Assembly: GCA_029261165.1 (NCBI GenBank)
Contig: JAJDBV010000037.1
Span: 1-64,000 of the forward strand
Length of the DNA: 64,000 nt
Direction: 5' to 3'
Origin: Nitrospirota bacterium
GTDB taxonomy: Bacteria > Nitrospirota > Nitrospiria > SBBL01 > JAADHI01
The notes below the pieces were generated by a model, which worked only from the letters and a program-made list of their open reading frames with translations, was not told the origin of the DNA and did no database searches. The translations under genes and the position numbers were made by a program. Within the stretch, counting starts at the first letter, position 1. Each line of letters opens with the position of its first letter. Positions 26,486 to 34,534 of the stretch are shown in pieces.

Positions 26486-26896
26486 ATGCTCCGTAAAACA
26501 ACCTCAATTCCGGGGACCATTTTTGTATTCTTGGTCATTTTAGTCATTTTTAATTTACCCTCGCCGTCGCTTGCTGATTCCACAAATTGGAAGTCTGGTG
26601 GAAAGCTGGTCCGCGGTGTTGTGAATGCTTCAACAGGGTGGGTTGAGGTTTTTCAAGGAATCTATGATGTCAGTAGGGAGAAAGACCCGGTTACCGGGGT
26701 CTTGTACGGTCCGATTCTGGGTGTGGGCATGGCCATTGTTCGTACAGGGTCGGGTGTATACGAATCGGTAACATTCCTCTTTCCATTTCCGGCCCGATAT
26801 CGATCAACGATTGATCCAGCCTTTGTCTGGGATCATTGGGAATTCTTTGGGGGATTAGAGGAATTCGGTGTTCGTCAGGACCTGGAGGCCCCGTAG
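26486..26896 (+). CDS. TIGR04073-type (exosortase-associated) secreted protein, copy 1
   Basis: The protein of about 136 residues has a signal peptide ending near SLA, then the family core: GKLVRGVVNASTGWVEVFQG, DPVTGVLYGPILGVG, VRTGSGVYESVTFLFPFP and STIDPAFVW. It starts at the ATG that follows GAGGAGGTGA. Two paralogues lie at 30581 and 32793. The family name comes from co-occurrence with exosortase genes; none is in this window. A c-type cytochrome gene follows. Confidence 0.85.
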   Translation: MLRKTTSIPGTIFVFLVILVIFNLPSPSLADSTNWKSGGKLVRGVVNASTGWVEVFQGIYDVSREKDPVTGVLYGPILGVGMAIVRTGSGVYESVTFLFPFPARYRSTIDPAFVWDHWEFFGGLEEFGVRQDLEAP

Positions 26897-26945
26897 CATC
26901 TTATCCGGGGGAGGGATGAAACATTTAAAATGGGAGGCAAAGTTT

Positions 26946-27557
26946 ATGAAAAGATACCTGTTTTTTCTGATGCTCGGGGGAATTTCCATGGTGATGCTCA
27001 GTGCGTGCTCGTCGATGGGAGATCGGCATGCGATGGGTGCCACGATGGATGGAGGCGGGATGTCATCACAGATGAAGATGGGCACCGGTTCATATCTGGT
27101 TCCACCCGAAAAGGTCAAGATGATGATGAAGATGATGATGTCGATGAAGCCAGACACATTGGCGGCCGGCTTGAAGCGGGGCGAGAAATTATTTTACTCT
27201 GAGACCCTCGGAGACAATAAAAGCCGAAAGAGCTGCGGAACCTGCCACGAAGACGGAGGAACCGTGGGTGGTGCAGCCGAAATGAAGTGGAAGGGGATGG
27301 CGATGAAGGTAAACATCCCGACCCTCAAAGGGGCGGCGGCTCATTTCCCGAAGCCGATGGGACCCATGAAAGCACTTGTTGATCTGGCGGGCATGAACAA
27401 CATGTGCATTATGACTTTTCTGAAGGGGCGGCCGATTGATAAGAACAGCCAGCAGGCCGTTGATCTGGTTGCGTATGTGACCTCCTTCAGTCGGGGAAAA
27501 AGACTAGAACCCGGCAAAGACAAGATCGTGCCTCGCCCGGTACCGGGTGCGATGTAA
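26946..27557 (+). CDS. Lipoprotein monohaem cytochrome c
   Basis: The protein of about 203 residues has a lipoprotein signal (lipobox ending LSAC) and one haem site, CGTCHEDGG. An unusually Met-rich segment precedes the haem motif (KMMMKMMMSM, residues of about 58-68) and many more Met occur near the N-terminus. The start follows GGGAGG by eight bases. Met-rich stretches can bind Cu(I) or offer axial ligands, but this is inference. It lies directly before a dihaem cytochrome gene and probably shares a periplasmic electron-transfer role. Confidence 0.82.
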   Translation: MKRYLFFLMLGGISMVMLSACSSMGDRHAMGATMDGGGMSSQMKMGTGSYLVPPEKVKMMMKMMMSMKPDTLAAGLKRGEKLFYSETLGDNKSRKSCGTCHEDGGTVGGAAEMKWKGMAMKVNIPTLKGAAAHFPKPMGPMKALVDLAGMNNMCIMTFLKGRPIDKNSQQAVDLVAYVTSFSRGKRLEPGKDKIVPRPVPGAM

Positions 27558-27644
27558 AGGCAAAAACCAAGGGAGGGGTGGCGGGAAGGCCATTCCTCCC
27601 TTATTTTGCGTTTAAACGGACGAAAGCGTCGAGAGGGGGGGGAC

Positions 27645-28298
27645 ATGAGGAGAAACAGTAAAGTTTGGAAAGGGTTGGTGTTGGTCTTGGCCCTATTGGT
27701 GTGGATCTTAGTCTTCCTCTCTTTTCAAGGCCCAGGGAGGTCATGGGCAGAGGAAGAGGATGAGTATGCCGGTGATCCTGTTGCCGGCGAAAAACTCATG
27801 AGGGACCTGGACTGTTATCAATGTCATGGCATCGGAGATGAAGGGGGAGATGTTGGCCCTGATCTGACCAATGTCCGCTTACGGCGTTCTAAAAAATGGT
27901 TATTTGAATGGCTTGAAGATCCCAGCCTCTCCCGCCCATCTACCGGAATGCCAGCATTTACCTGGAATTCATACAAAGAGATTAATAATATTATTGCCTA
28001 CCTGGACACACTGAAGACACCGGTCGACACCAAAAAGATTCTCAAGGAAAAGAACCTTGTTAAGGCGGGCGAAATGTTGGTGAAGGCCTACGACTGCCGC
28101 GCCTGCCATACCATCAAAACAGGTGGGTTGGATATTTACCCCAATCTGACGAAGGCTGGGGAGAAACTTCGGCCCGAATGGGATAAAAAGTTCCTCAAAG
28201 ATCCATCTGCATGGGACATTTATACCTTTATGCCAAATTTTCATCTTTCGGATCCTGAGATTGAAGCAATCGTGGCGTATATTCTGAGCAAAAAATGA
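27645..28298 (+). CDS. Dihaem cytochrome c, membrane-anchored or secreted
   Basis: The protein of about 217 residues has an N-terminal hydrophobic segment (LVLVLALLVWILVFLSF) and two class I cytochrome c domains. CYQCH with GPDLTNV and GMPAF marks the first; CRACH with YPNLTKAG and FMPNF marks the second. Each has the distal Met expected for His/Met coordination. The start follows a G-rich ribosome site. It lies in the run monohaem cytochrome, dihaem cytochrome, YCF48 lipoprotein, all on the plus strand with short gaps. Confidence 0.9.
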   Translation: MRRNSKVWKGLVLVLALLVWILVFLSFQGPGRSWAEEEDEYAGDPVAGEKLMRDLDCYQCHGIGDEGGDVGPDLTNVRLRRSKKWLFEWLEDPSLSRPSTGMPAFTWNSYKEINNIIAYLDTLKTPVDTKKILKEKNLVKAGEMLVKAYDCRACHTIKTGGLDIYPNLTKAGEKLRPEWDKKFLKDPSAWDIYTFMPNFHLSDPEIEAIVAYILSKK

Positions 28299-28311
28299 AG
28301 GTGGTGTATTG

Positions 28312-29280
28312 ATGCAACGATGGCGTATTCTGCTCGTTATTTTATTTGTTCTTCAAGGTCCTATCCTGTCATCATGTTCTAATCCATCCGATCCAAAATC
28401 GAAAGAAGGTCATTGGAAACTCCAGAAGAGTGGGACCCAGGCAAATCTTAGCAGCGTCATCTTTGTCGACGATCGAGAGGGCTGGGTGGTGGGAGAAAAA
28501 GGGACGATTCTTCACAGCGAGGATGGAGGGGAGACCTGGACGCCCCAGGAAAGTAACACGAAGGCCGACCTGTTTGCTGTCGACTTTATCAACACGCAGA
28601 TTGGATGGGCCTCAGGAAATCAAGGGCTGACCCTCCAAACCCGGGATGGAGGGCGATCATGGCGGGTGGTCTCTGAAGATTCTGAAAAGACCGTTTTGGA
28701 TATCGATTTTGTCACCCATGAGATCGGTTGGTCTGTCGGAACCTTTCAGGATGTGCTGCTTACAAAGTCGGGCGGATCTCAATGGGAGGCCCAGTCTACT
28801 GAATCCACCTTTAACTGGACCAGTGTCTTCTTCCTCGATTCCCGGGTCGGTTGGGCAACCAGCATGCGGGGAGACATTATCCATACCCTGGATGGCGGGA
28901 AGACCTGGACCGGACAGGTCAGGTTGATTCATCCTTTGTCGTCTATTTATTTTATAGATACCGGTCAGGGCTGGGCGGGCGGTTCCGACGGCAGGTTGAT
29001 GGCGACCAAGGATGGCGGACTAAATTGGGTTCAGCAGACCTCCGGGACCACGGAAAACCTCTGGGGGCTTGTTTTTATGGACAAAGAGACCGGCTGGGCG
29101 GTGGGGGAAGGCGGTTTGGTCCTGCATACGAAGGACGGAGGGGAGCAGTGGTTGCAAAGCAAGAGCGGGACAAATGAAGATCTGTGGAGTGTAAGCTTTA
29201 CGAATGCCTCGCACGGCTGGGCCGTGGGCCATGGAGGAACAATTCTCCAGTATGTTGATAAATCCCGGGAAAAAAGTTAG
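28312..29280 (+). CDS. YCF48-like beta-propeller lipoprotein
   Basis: The protein of about 322 residues has a lipoprotein signal (lipobox LSSC). The rest is about six to seven repeats with the YCF48/BNR pattern, such as GWVVGEKGTILHSEDGGETW and GWAVGEGGLVLHTKDGGEQW. YCF48 (HCF136) aids photosystem assembly, but bacterial non-phototroph relatives have undefined roles. Here it follows two cytochrome genes with a 13-base gap, suggesting a role in assembly or placement of the redox proteins. TTG at 28309 is an alternative start. Confidence 0.88.
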   Translation: MQRWRILLVILFVLQGPILSSCSNPSDPKSKEGHWKLQKSGTQANLSSVIFVDDREGWVVGEKGTILHSEDGGETWTPQESNTKADLFAVDFINTQIGWASGNQGLTLQTRDGGRSWRVVSEDSEKTVLDIDFVTHEIGWSVGTFQDVLLTKSGGSQWEAQSTESTFNWTSVFFLDSRVGWATSMRGDIIHTLDGGKTWTGQVRLIHPLSSIYFIDTGQGWAGGSDGRLMATKDGGLNWVQQTSGTTENLWGLVFMDKETGWAVGEGGLVLHTKDGGEQWLQSKSGTNEDLWSVSFTNASHGWAVGHGGTILQYVDKSREKS

Positions 29281-29297
29281 GGCACTTAGTTGTTGTC

Positions 29298-29467
29298 GTG
29301 GGTTCTTATTTCTGGTTGCCGGTCTTATGGGCGCGGCTTCTCATTATTCCTCTCATCATGTGCGTTGTCTCCGATATGTTGCAGACTAGCCACACCATTC
29401 AGCCATGAGTTTTGGGGCCTTAAGTCAAGACGCGATTTTAGCACTCAATAGAGGAGGCCACTTCTAA
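29298..29467 (+). pseudogene. Remnant of membrane-anchored FMN-binding glutamate synthase
   Basis: One frame (29298-29408) reads GSYFWLPVLWARLLIIPLIM then SDMLQTSHTIQP and stops. A second frame (29405-29467) reads MSFGALSQDAILALNRGG and stops. These match the membrane N-terminus and the MSFGALS segment of a glutamate synthase subfamily other than the CDGSH fusion at 445. About 50 residues between them and the whole barrel after them are missing, so this is a heavily deleted fossil. Confidence 0.6.
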
Positions 29468-29595
29468 AAGCTTTGCATCAAGAGCTTGCACAGCCTTTGT
29501 GGGAGAGGAATTAAAAGAAATTTCTTGCCCACCTCACGCATCTGGTCTGCGGTAACCGCCGGAACTTCAAATCCTTTGTCTGTCTTGAATATCAT
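29464..29595 (-). pseudogene. Possible remnant of NAD(P)H-hydrate epimerase N-terminus
   Basis: The 43-codon frame begins with a short lead and then EVPAVTADQMREV, which resembles the start of YjeF_N / NAD(P)HX epimerase proteins. Nothing recognisable follows and the frame ends at TAG. The match is short, so the family call is weak. Confidence 0.3.
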
Positions 29596-29628
29596 CACAG
29601 TCCAACATTAAACAGGTATATTCTCACT

Positions 29629-30193
29629 TCAATTCCGCTCACGGCGTAGGTTTGGATGAATCTCCAATCGATCATAGAGCCCCCATGGATTGTGTCGTCT
29701 CAACAACCTTGGGGCAAGCAATGAGAAAAGCACGAGGAACCCGCCTAGAATGAGCGAGATGCCGGAACCGTAGCTGACCAGGTCAAACGAGAAAGCTGGC
29801 AGCAGTCGGGAAAAGAGGATGACATAAAACAGGTTTCTTTCACTACATCGTTGGCAGAATTCGATACCACTTTTTAACAACCGGGTTATGACCTCTCTTC
29901 CCAAGGCCCGTGCGATGAAAAAACTCACCAATGCGCCTGCCCCGGCACCGATTACTGAATAGACGGTCCCCACCAAAGGCGATACCGGCTGCGGCATCCA
30001 GGGGGAGGCTTGGGATTGGGCTGATGACGACGGCCAATGCCATCACGAACAGATAGACAAAAGGAGCGAGTGGACCCTATCCCTCGATCAGTGCCTTGAT
30101 CCGGTCGGGATCCATTCAATCTTTCAGACCATTCTTCCAGGAAAGGACCGTCACTCCACCGACTAAAAGGGTCAACAGAGAAAACTTGATCAT
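29629..30193 (-). pseudogene. Disrupted TVP38/TMEM64 (DedA-like) membrane protein gene
   Basis: From ATG 30193 the frame reads IKFSLLTLLVGGVTVLSW, is cut by TGA (30116-30118) and TAG (30077-30079), then continues LAPFVYLFVMALAVVISPIP and DAAAGIAFG. A frameshift near 29975 is needed to continue with VYSVIGAGAGALVSFFIARA, RLLPAFSFDLVSYGSG and finally LRRHNPWGLYDRL. The segment normally between SYGSG and the C-terminus is short, indicating a deletion. There are two nonsense codons, a frameshift and a deletion. An intact relative lies at 46246. Confidence 0.8.
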
Positions 30194-30580
30194 TGACACA
30201 TCCTGCCGCCAGACTTTTCCTGATTCGGCGGAATGATTGGGCAAGTAAAATCGCTCTCTTCGTCTCCCTTCCCTTGAAGTATTTCTGGTGATGTCACCTC
30301 ATTCTATCTCCTTGATCTCTCACGGACCTTCCAGACCTCTCCCTTAAAACCGAATATGATCACTACCTCTTCTCAGAACGATCAGACCGTACAGAATTTT
30401 GACTGGCGAACTATTCTTTTGCAATAGATCGTTACTCCCACACCTATTCTATCGGCCCGCGATCAAGGGGCCAAGGAGGGTTTTATCCTTATTTGTATAG
30501 GGGCCTACATCTATATCAAATAATCTCTAATAATATAGAATGTAGACAACAACATTAAATTATTACAAAGGAGGTACGCT
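30194..30580. other. Intergenic stretch before TIGR04073 copy 2
   Basis: About 390 bases without a supported gene. Near its end is an imperfect inverted repeat, TACATCTATAT at 30506-30516 and ATATAGAATGTA at 30533-30544, followed 36 bases later by the start codon with a strong AAAGGAGG ribosome site. The repeat may be an operator or leader hairpin. Confidence 0.45.
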
Positions 30581-31096
30581 ATGAAGAGGTTACTTTCCAA
30601 TAAGGTGATTCGGACGATGGAGGCAGAGTCGGCCGCTACAGCTTACCTCGACAGGTTTGCCCTGATATCGTTATTCTTCGGTCTTGTGGTCTCGTTTATT
30701 TTAGTTTTGCCGAACATTTCATTCGCGGATGCTTCATTTGACCAATACGTAAAAGACACAGGGGCGAAATTGACAACCGGTGTCGTGAGGATGTCTACGG
30801 GATGGGCCGAAATTTTCAGTAAACCTCATGACATCGAGGTGAAAGATGGGCCGATCGAAGTGGTGTCCTTCGGTCCACTGGGTGGGCTTTTAAAGACTAC
30901 CCTGCGGACAGGATCAGGGGTCTATGATGCAGCCACTTTTTTGTTCCCATTACAGGATAAGAATCAAACAAGGATAGAGTCAGGCTTTGCGTGGCGGGAT
31001 TTGGGATCAGGCTATGAAAAATTACGAGGTCGGCATGTCGTAGAAATGGACCCCCTGGCTTTAACAGAGGCCAGGATTTTCCCTCTTAGAGATTAA
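30581..31096 (+). CDS. TIGR04073-type secreted protein, copy 2 (long form)
   Basis: The 171-residue paralogue has an extended N-terminus of about 25 residues before the signal-like segment LISLFFGLVVSFILVLP. The core is KLTTGVVRMSTGWAEIFS, VVSFGPLGGLLKTTLRTGSG, VYDAATFLFPL and a shortened IESGFAW. It lacks the DPVTG segment of the other copies and carries about 35 extra C-terminal residues. AAAGGAGG precedes the ATG and a terminator follows the stop. Confidence 0.8.
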   Translation: MKRLLSNKVIRTMEAESAATAYLDRFALISLFFGLVVSFILVLPNISFADASFDQYVKDTGAKLTTGVVRMSTGWAEIFSKPHDIEVKDGPIEVVSFGPLGGLLKTTLRTGSGVYDAATFLFPLQDKNQTRIESGFAWRDLGSGYEKLRGRHVVEMDPLALTEARIFPLRD

Positions 31097-31098
31097 CC

Positions 31099-31137
31099 GA
31101 GGATCGTCGGGGAAGAAACCCGATCCTCATATTTTTT
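31099..31137 (+). terminator. Rho-independent terminator
   Basis: A perfect 8-base stem (GAGGATCG at 31099-31106 with CGATCCTC at 31121-31128), then a T-run, follows the stop of TIGR04073 copy 2 by two bases. Confidence 0.7.
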
Positions 31138-31410
31138 ATCCCCTCCCTAAAATTAAATCTGCGGCCTTTTGCGCCTGTGATGCGGTTTTGACGAGCATCT
31201 TGGGTTTGTCTTTGAACTTTCTCCCTCATCTTCGGATATAGGCGGCGGAATTATCTATGGTCCTGTTTTTTATCCCGGCATGGCCGCAAAGAAAAGCGGC
31301 TCCCATCTCTGCGATGAGTTCCTCTTTGCTGTAGTTGGTTGATCCAAAGGGGCAAAGATCGGTCAAGGTCTTGCGGTTTAGGCCGGTTTTGTGGCCTGCG
31401 GGCGAACCGA
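31136..31410 (-). pseudogene. Remnant of ArdC-like / zincin-like metallopeptidase (DUF1738) gene
   Basis: The minus strand reads TKTGLNRKTL, FGSTNYSKEELIAEMGAAFL, GHAGIKNRTIDNSAAYIRR and then TGA, followed by KFKDKPKMLVKTASQAQKAA. This matches the C-terminal half of ArdC-type antirestriction / MPTase-PolyVal proteins, in which FG..NYA.EELVAELGAAFL is highly conserved. The gene has lost its N-terminal half and contains a frameshift. ArdC-like genes travel on plasmids and integrative elements, so this may mark a past insertion. It runs antisense through the 5' end of the MaoC gene frame. Confidence 0.6.
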
Positions 31411-31817
31411 AAGTCGGTCAGAAGGAAGCGCTAACGCGGGAAGCATCGATGCATGATATTGAAATGTTCACTGCCATATCTGGTGATCGGAATCCGCTAC
31501 ATTACGGCGAAGAACTCGCGAACACGACAAAGTTTGGTGGGGTTATTGTGCAGGGAGGAGTAACGAGCGCTATTCTGAACGCGGTTGTTGCCGAGAAGAT
31601 GCCTGGCCCGGGGACGGTATTCCTGCACCTGGACTGGAACTTCAGAACACCTGTAAGACCGGGAGACAAGATCACCGGGACCGTGGAAGTTATCAAAGTC
31701 CGTACCGATAAGCCGATTACAGAACTAAAGACGACCGAAACGTGCGAAGACGGTACGGTCGCTCTTGAGGGAAAAGCTCCCTGTTCCACGATGTCATTAC
31801 GGCGTCTTGCAGGATGA
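31335..31817 (+). CDS. MaoC-like dehydratase domain protein, start unresolved
   Basis: From about residue 24 the protein is a full MaoC-type hotdog hydratase: KVGQKEALTREASMHDIEMF, AISGDRNPLHY (catalytic Asp/His region), FGGVIVQGGVTSAILNAVVA and PVRPGDKITG. These hydrate enoyl-CoA type substrates. The codons before about 31400 overlap an antisense ArdC remnant and do not look native, and no ATG occurs until 31449, inside the domain. The 5' end was probably replaced by recombination. It may still be translated from a TTG (31335 or 31389), or it may be dead. Confidence 0.65.
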   Translation: MVDPKGQRSVKVLRFRPVLWPAGEPKVGQKEALTREASMHDIEMFTAISGDRNPLHYGEELANTTKFGGVIVQGGVTSAILNAVVAEKMPGPGTVFLHLDWNFRTPVRPGDKITGTVEVIKVRTDKPITELKTTETCEDGTVALEGKAPCSTMSLRRLAG

Positions 31818-31854
31818 TCAATGATTGTTGTCGTTCTTTCTGCATTCACGCGAC

Positions 31855-32280
31855 TTACTCAGAGGTTCCTTGAGAAGAGGTGACGGAAAGAGGGTCGTCC
31901 CAATCGCGGATAATGGCATCCGCGACGATGAAATGTCTGGCAAGGAGCCCCCCAAATCGACCTTCATGGTGATAGACTCCTTGAACGATGATTCTATTAT
32001 CGATGATGTTATAGGGGGAGAAAGAGCTAAATACCGTTACGGTGTTTTCTCCTTCTCCCAGTTCCGTCTTGACGAAATCTGAACCCATCCTTCCTCTCCG
32101 GATCTCAGCGGATCGCGCCCAACCGAAAATAGTAACGCGCTTGCTGTCGTATTCCTCTCCGAGTTCTGAAACATCGACTAGGAGGGGGAGTTCCCTGGCC
32201 AGGATCGTGAGGGTCATCAGAAAAAGAACTGAAATTGAGATTAAAGATGCCAATGTGATGATTTTTTTACTATTATTCAT
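31855..32280 (-). CDS. Exported OB-fold-like protein
   Basis: The 141-residue protein has an N-terminal signal or anchor (IITLASLISISVLFLMTLTI). The mature part (DSKRVTIFGWARSAEIRRGR, FVKTELGEGENTVTVFSSFS, NRIIVQGVYHHEGRFGG) has the alternating strand pattern of a small OB-fold, as in exported tRNA_anti-like proteins. It could bind an oligonucleotide or oligosaccharide, but no partner is evident. Confidence 0.6.
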   Translation of the reverse strand: MNNSKKIITLASLISISVLFLMTLTILARELPLLVDVSELGEEYDSKRVTIFGWARSAEIRRGRMGSDFVKTELGEGENTVTVFSSFSPYNIIDNRIIVQGVYHHEGRFGGLLARHFIVADAIIRDWDDPLSVTSSQGTSE

Positions 32281-32792
32281 GGTACACCTCCCTTATGATA
32301 TGAATAATATGCTTCGCAGAGATAATTTGATGTGCTACAAAGCCAGATCGTTCAAAAGGAGAGACTGCGAGGTGCTATATTCTTACAGTACATTATCTCG
32401 CCATTATAATCAGTACGCTTGCATACAATGAGTGATTCCAGTCGAAACTCGAATTCTACGATTATGGCTTGAGAAACCATCACTTTCTCCTCACATCATT
32501 CCTTAGACGTAACAGTAGTCAGAAGAGTCATACAGCCCCCCTAAAGTGCACATTAAAGTAATTCCTTTCGCGATATAGCATTTAGAAACTCAGCATAACG
32601 GCTCCAAAATCGCTGTTTGCTCAAGGCCACGGATGCTCCTATGAAAGTGTTGGTCATAGCAATCCGAACTTTGCAACAGAAATGAATAAGGATCAAATTG
32701 AGATTCTAAACGATGTATGAGGGAATACATCATTCTGAATGCCAGATGCGGGATAATGTCGATATAACCTATAAAAGAGAAGGAGGAATATC
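32281..32792. other. Divergent intergenic region with a short palindrome
   Basis: About 510 bases separate the OB-fold gene and TIGR04073 copy 3, with no supported gene. At 32712-32718 and 32725-32731 the bases GATGTAT and ATACATC form a perfect 7-base inverted repeat with a 6-base spacer, 62 bases before the ATG. It is a candidate operator. I see no other structure. Confidence 0.45.
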
Positions 32793-33164
32793 ATGAAAAA
32801 GTATTTTTCAAAGATATTTATAGCCTTGTTCGCCTTTGCCCTGATTGGCTTTGCAGTCCCTGCAACCTCTTTTAGTGCAACGGGATCTGATATTGCCGAT
32901 TATGCCGTCGGATCAGGGACAAAATTGACGCGAGGCGTTGTGAATGCGTCTACAGGATGGGTTGAGGTTTTCCGTGGCATCTACGAAAAGACAATAAAGC
33001 ATGATCCTGTAACTGGGTTGATTTATGGATCTCTCTACGGGACGGGGATGACGGTGGTCCGAACCGTTTCAGGAGCCTACGAGGCGGGGTCATTCTTTTT
33101 CCCGACACCCAAAAAGTTCAAATCGACAATTAGTCCGGAGTTTGTCTGGGAAGATCTGGAGTAA
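32793..33164 (+). CDS. TIGR04073-type secreted protein, copy 3
   Basis: The 123-residue paralogue has a signal peptide ending near SFSA, then GTKLTRGVVNASTGWVEVFR, DPVTGLIYGSLYGTGMTVVR, SGAYEAGSFFFPTP and STISPEFVWEDLE. It is the closest of the three to copy 1. A strong AAGGAGG site precedes the ATG. A 17-base hairpin follows the gene. Confidence 0.85.
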   Translation: MKKYFSKIFIALFAFALIGFAVPATSFSATGSDIADYAVGSGTKLTRGVVNASTGWVEVFRGIYEKTIKHDPVTGLIYGSLYGTGMTVVRTVSGAYEAGSFFFPTPKKFKSTISPEFVWEDLE

Positions 33165-33198
33165 TGCGTTGAACCCGCAGGTGTATTAAAGGGCGTTT

Positions 33199-33236
33199 CG
33201 TTATTAGGGCAGACCCTTAGGTCTGCCCTGATAACG
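33199..33236 (+). terminator. Long hairpin after TIGR04073 copy 3
   Basis: A 17-base stem (33199-33215 with 33220-33236, one G-T wobble) and a four-base loop lies 34 bases after the stop codon. It lacks a T-run, so it is either an atypical terminator or an RNA-stabilising hairpin. Confidence 0.55.
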
Positions 33237-33343
33237 ATGTCGATACGTGTTCAAATTTATTGTTATTGCGACGTTCAGTAGAATGTTCAAAATAACTTTC
33301 AGCCAGGGGGTCATCGTTCTGTGAACGATTACAAAAAGAGTGT

Positions 33344-33724
33344 ATGGACCAGATGGAAACAACACAAGCATTTCAGACGGAAATTCAGGAGGTTCCTGGC
33401 CGCCCCGGTGTTATTAGAATCGTCGTTCAGGGAAGGATTACCTACCATGAGGCGCCGGAATTTCGAGAGGTCATTCTCGGAGAGATCGCAAGTACCTCCG
33501 GGATGGTCCTGGTAATAGAACTGGGTCGCGTTGAGCGGATAGATACGGCAGGGCTGGCGGTGTTGGTTGAAGGCCTCCTGGCCAGTCGTCAGCGGAATCT
33601 TAAGATGTTCCTTTGTCAGCCGAGCCAGTCGGTTTTACAGCTATTCAGAATGGCAAATCTTCGCGATGCGCTTGAGGCATCCTGTGCCACACCGGGAGAA
33701 ATTGAGCAGCGGCTGATGTCTTAG
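33344..33724 (+). CDS. STAS-domain protein of the Mla-type system (MlaB-like)
   Basis: The 126-residue protein has the STAS pattern (IRIVVQGRITYHEAPEFREV, VLVIELGRVERIDTAGLAVL, LKMFLCQPSQSVLQLF). It lies 7 bases before the permease gene, the expected position for an MlaB-like subunit that binds and stabilises the ATPase-permease core. Ser/Thr follows ID in IDTAGLAVL as in anti-anti-sigma factors, so phosphorylation cannot be ruled out. ATG 33353 is an alternative start. Confidence 0.8.
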   Translation: MDQMETTQAFQTEIQEVPGRPGVIRIVVQGRITYHEAPEFREVILGEIASTSGMVLVIELGRVERIDTAGLAVLVEGLLASRQRNLKMFLCQPSQSVLQLFRMANLRDALEASCATPGEIEQRLMS

Positions 33725-33731
33725 GATCATT

Positions 33732-34529
33732 ATGATAAAGATATTTATCGGGGGCGTCGGGCACAAGGTCCTCGGTCTCCTTGCGGAGGCCGGGGGATTA
33801 TGGCAATTGGCCAGGGCAAGTCTGAAACGTTTATTGGTCGGTCCTTTCCATAGCGACCCGGTTCGGATCCGCTCCACCATTTTTCTGATGGTGAAGGCAG
33901 GATATGATTCACTCCCACTCGCCGCACTCATTGCGCTACTCACCGGCATGATCATGGCCCTTCAATCGGCACAACAATTGACTGAGGTCGGGGCCATCGG
34001 CCTGATGCCGAACCTGGTGGCTGCGTCAATTATCCGGGAACTTGCGCCACTCCTTACCGCCATCATTGTGGCAGGCAGGTACGGGTCTGCGGTTGCTGCG
34101 GAACTCGGAACGATGAAGGTATCACAGGAGATTGATGCTCTGACTGTCATGGGCCTGGATACAATTTCTTTTCTCGTTGTTCCCCGGATACTGGCCCTCA
34201 TCATCTCTCTGCCTTGCCTGGTCCTCTTTGCTGATTTTGTGGGTATTTCCGGGGGCTTGATAATTGCCGTCGGCGTCTTGAATCTCGGGGCAAATGGATA
34301 TATGCAGAGTACCTTTGATACCTTGGGAATGGAGGATCTGGCAATGGGTCTTGTGAAAGCTTTTGTCTTCGCCGTGATCATCGCCCTCGTCAGCTGTCAA
34401 CAGGGACTTAAGACCAGGGGTGGTGCGGAACAGGTTGGACAAGCCACGACAATATCTGTTGTCCATTCTATTGTCCTGATTATTGCTGCCGATCTTTTTG
34501 TGACGGCAATTTTTTACCTAAAAGGGTGA
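33732..34529 (+). CDS. mlaE: MlaE-type ABC permease
   Basis: The 265-residue inner-membrane permease shows the MlaE signature: LPLAALIALLTGMIMALQSA, RELAPLLTAIIVAGRYGSAV, AAELGTMKVSQEIDALTVMG and CQQGLKTRGGAEQVGQATT. It forms the core of the phospholipid transporter that keeps the outer membrane asymmetric. It overlaps the start region of the ATPase gene. Confidence 0.93.
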   Translation: MIKIFIGGVGHKVLGLLAEAGGLWQLARASLKRLLVGPFHSDPVRIRSTIFLMVKAGYDSLPLAALIALLTGMIMALQSAQQLTEVGAIGLMPNLVAASIIRELAPLLTAIIVAGRYGSAVAAELGTMKVSQEIDALTVMGLDTISFLVVPRILALIISLPCLVLFADFVGISGGLIIAVGVLNLGANGYMQSTFDTLGMEDLAMGLVKAFVFAVIIALVSCQQGLKTRGGAEQVGQATTISVVHSIVLIIAADLFVTAIFYLKG

Positions 34530-34534
34530 TTATT

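Noticed and set aside
32555-32568. 14-base string TTAAAGTAATTCCT shared with the region near 42105
   Set aside because: Exact matches of this length are expected by chance in 64 kb, and the flanking sequence is not alike.
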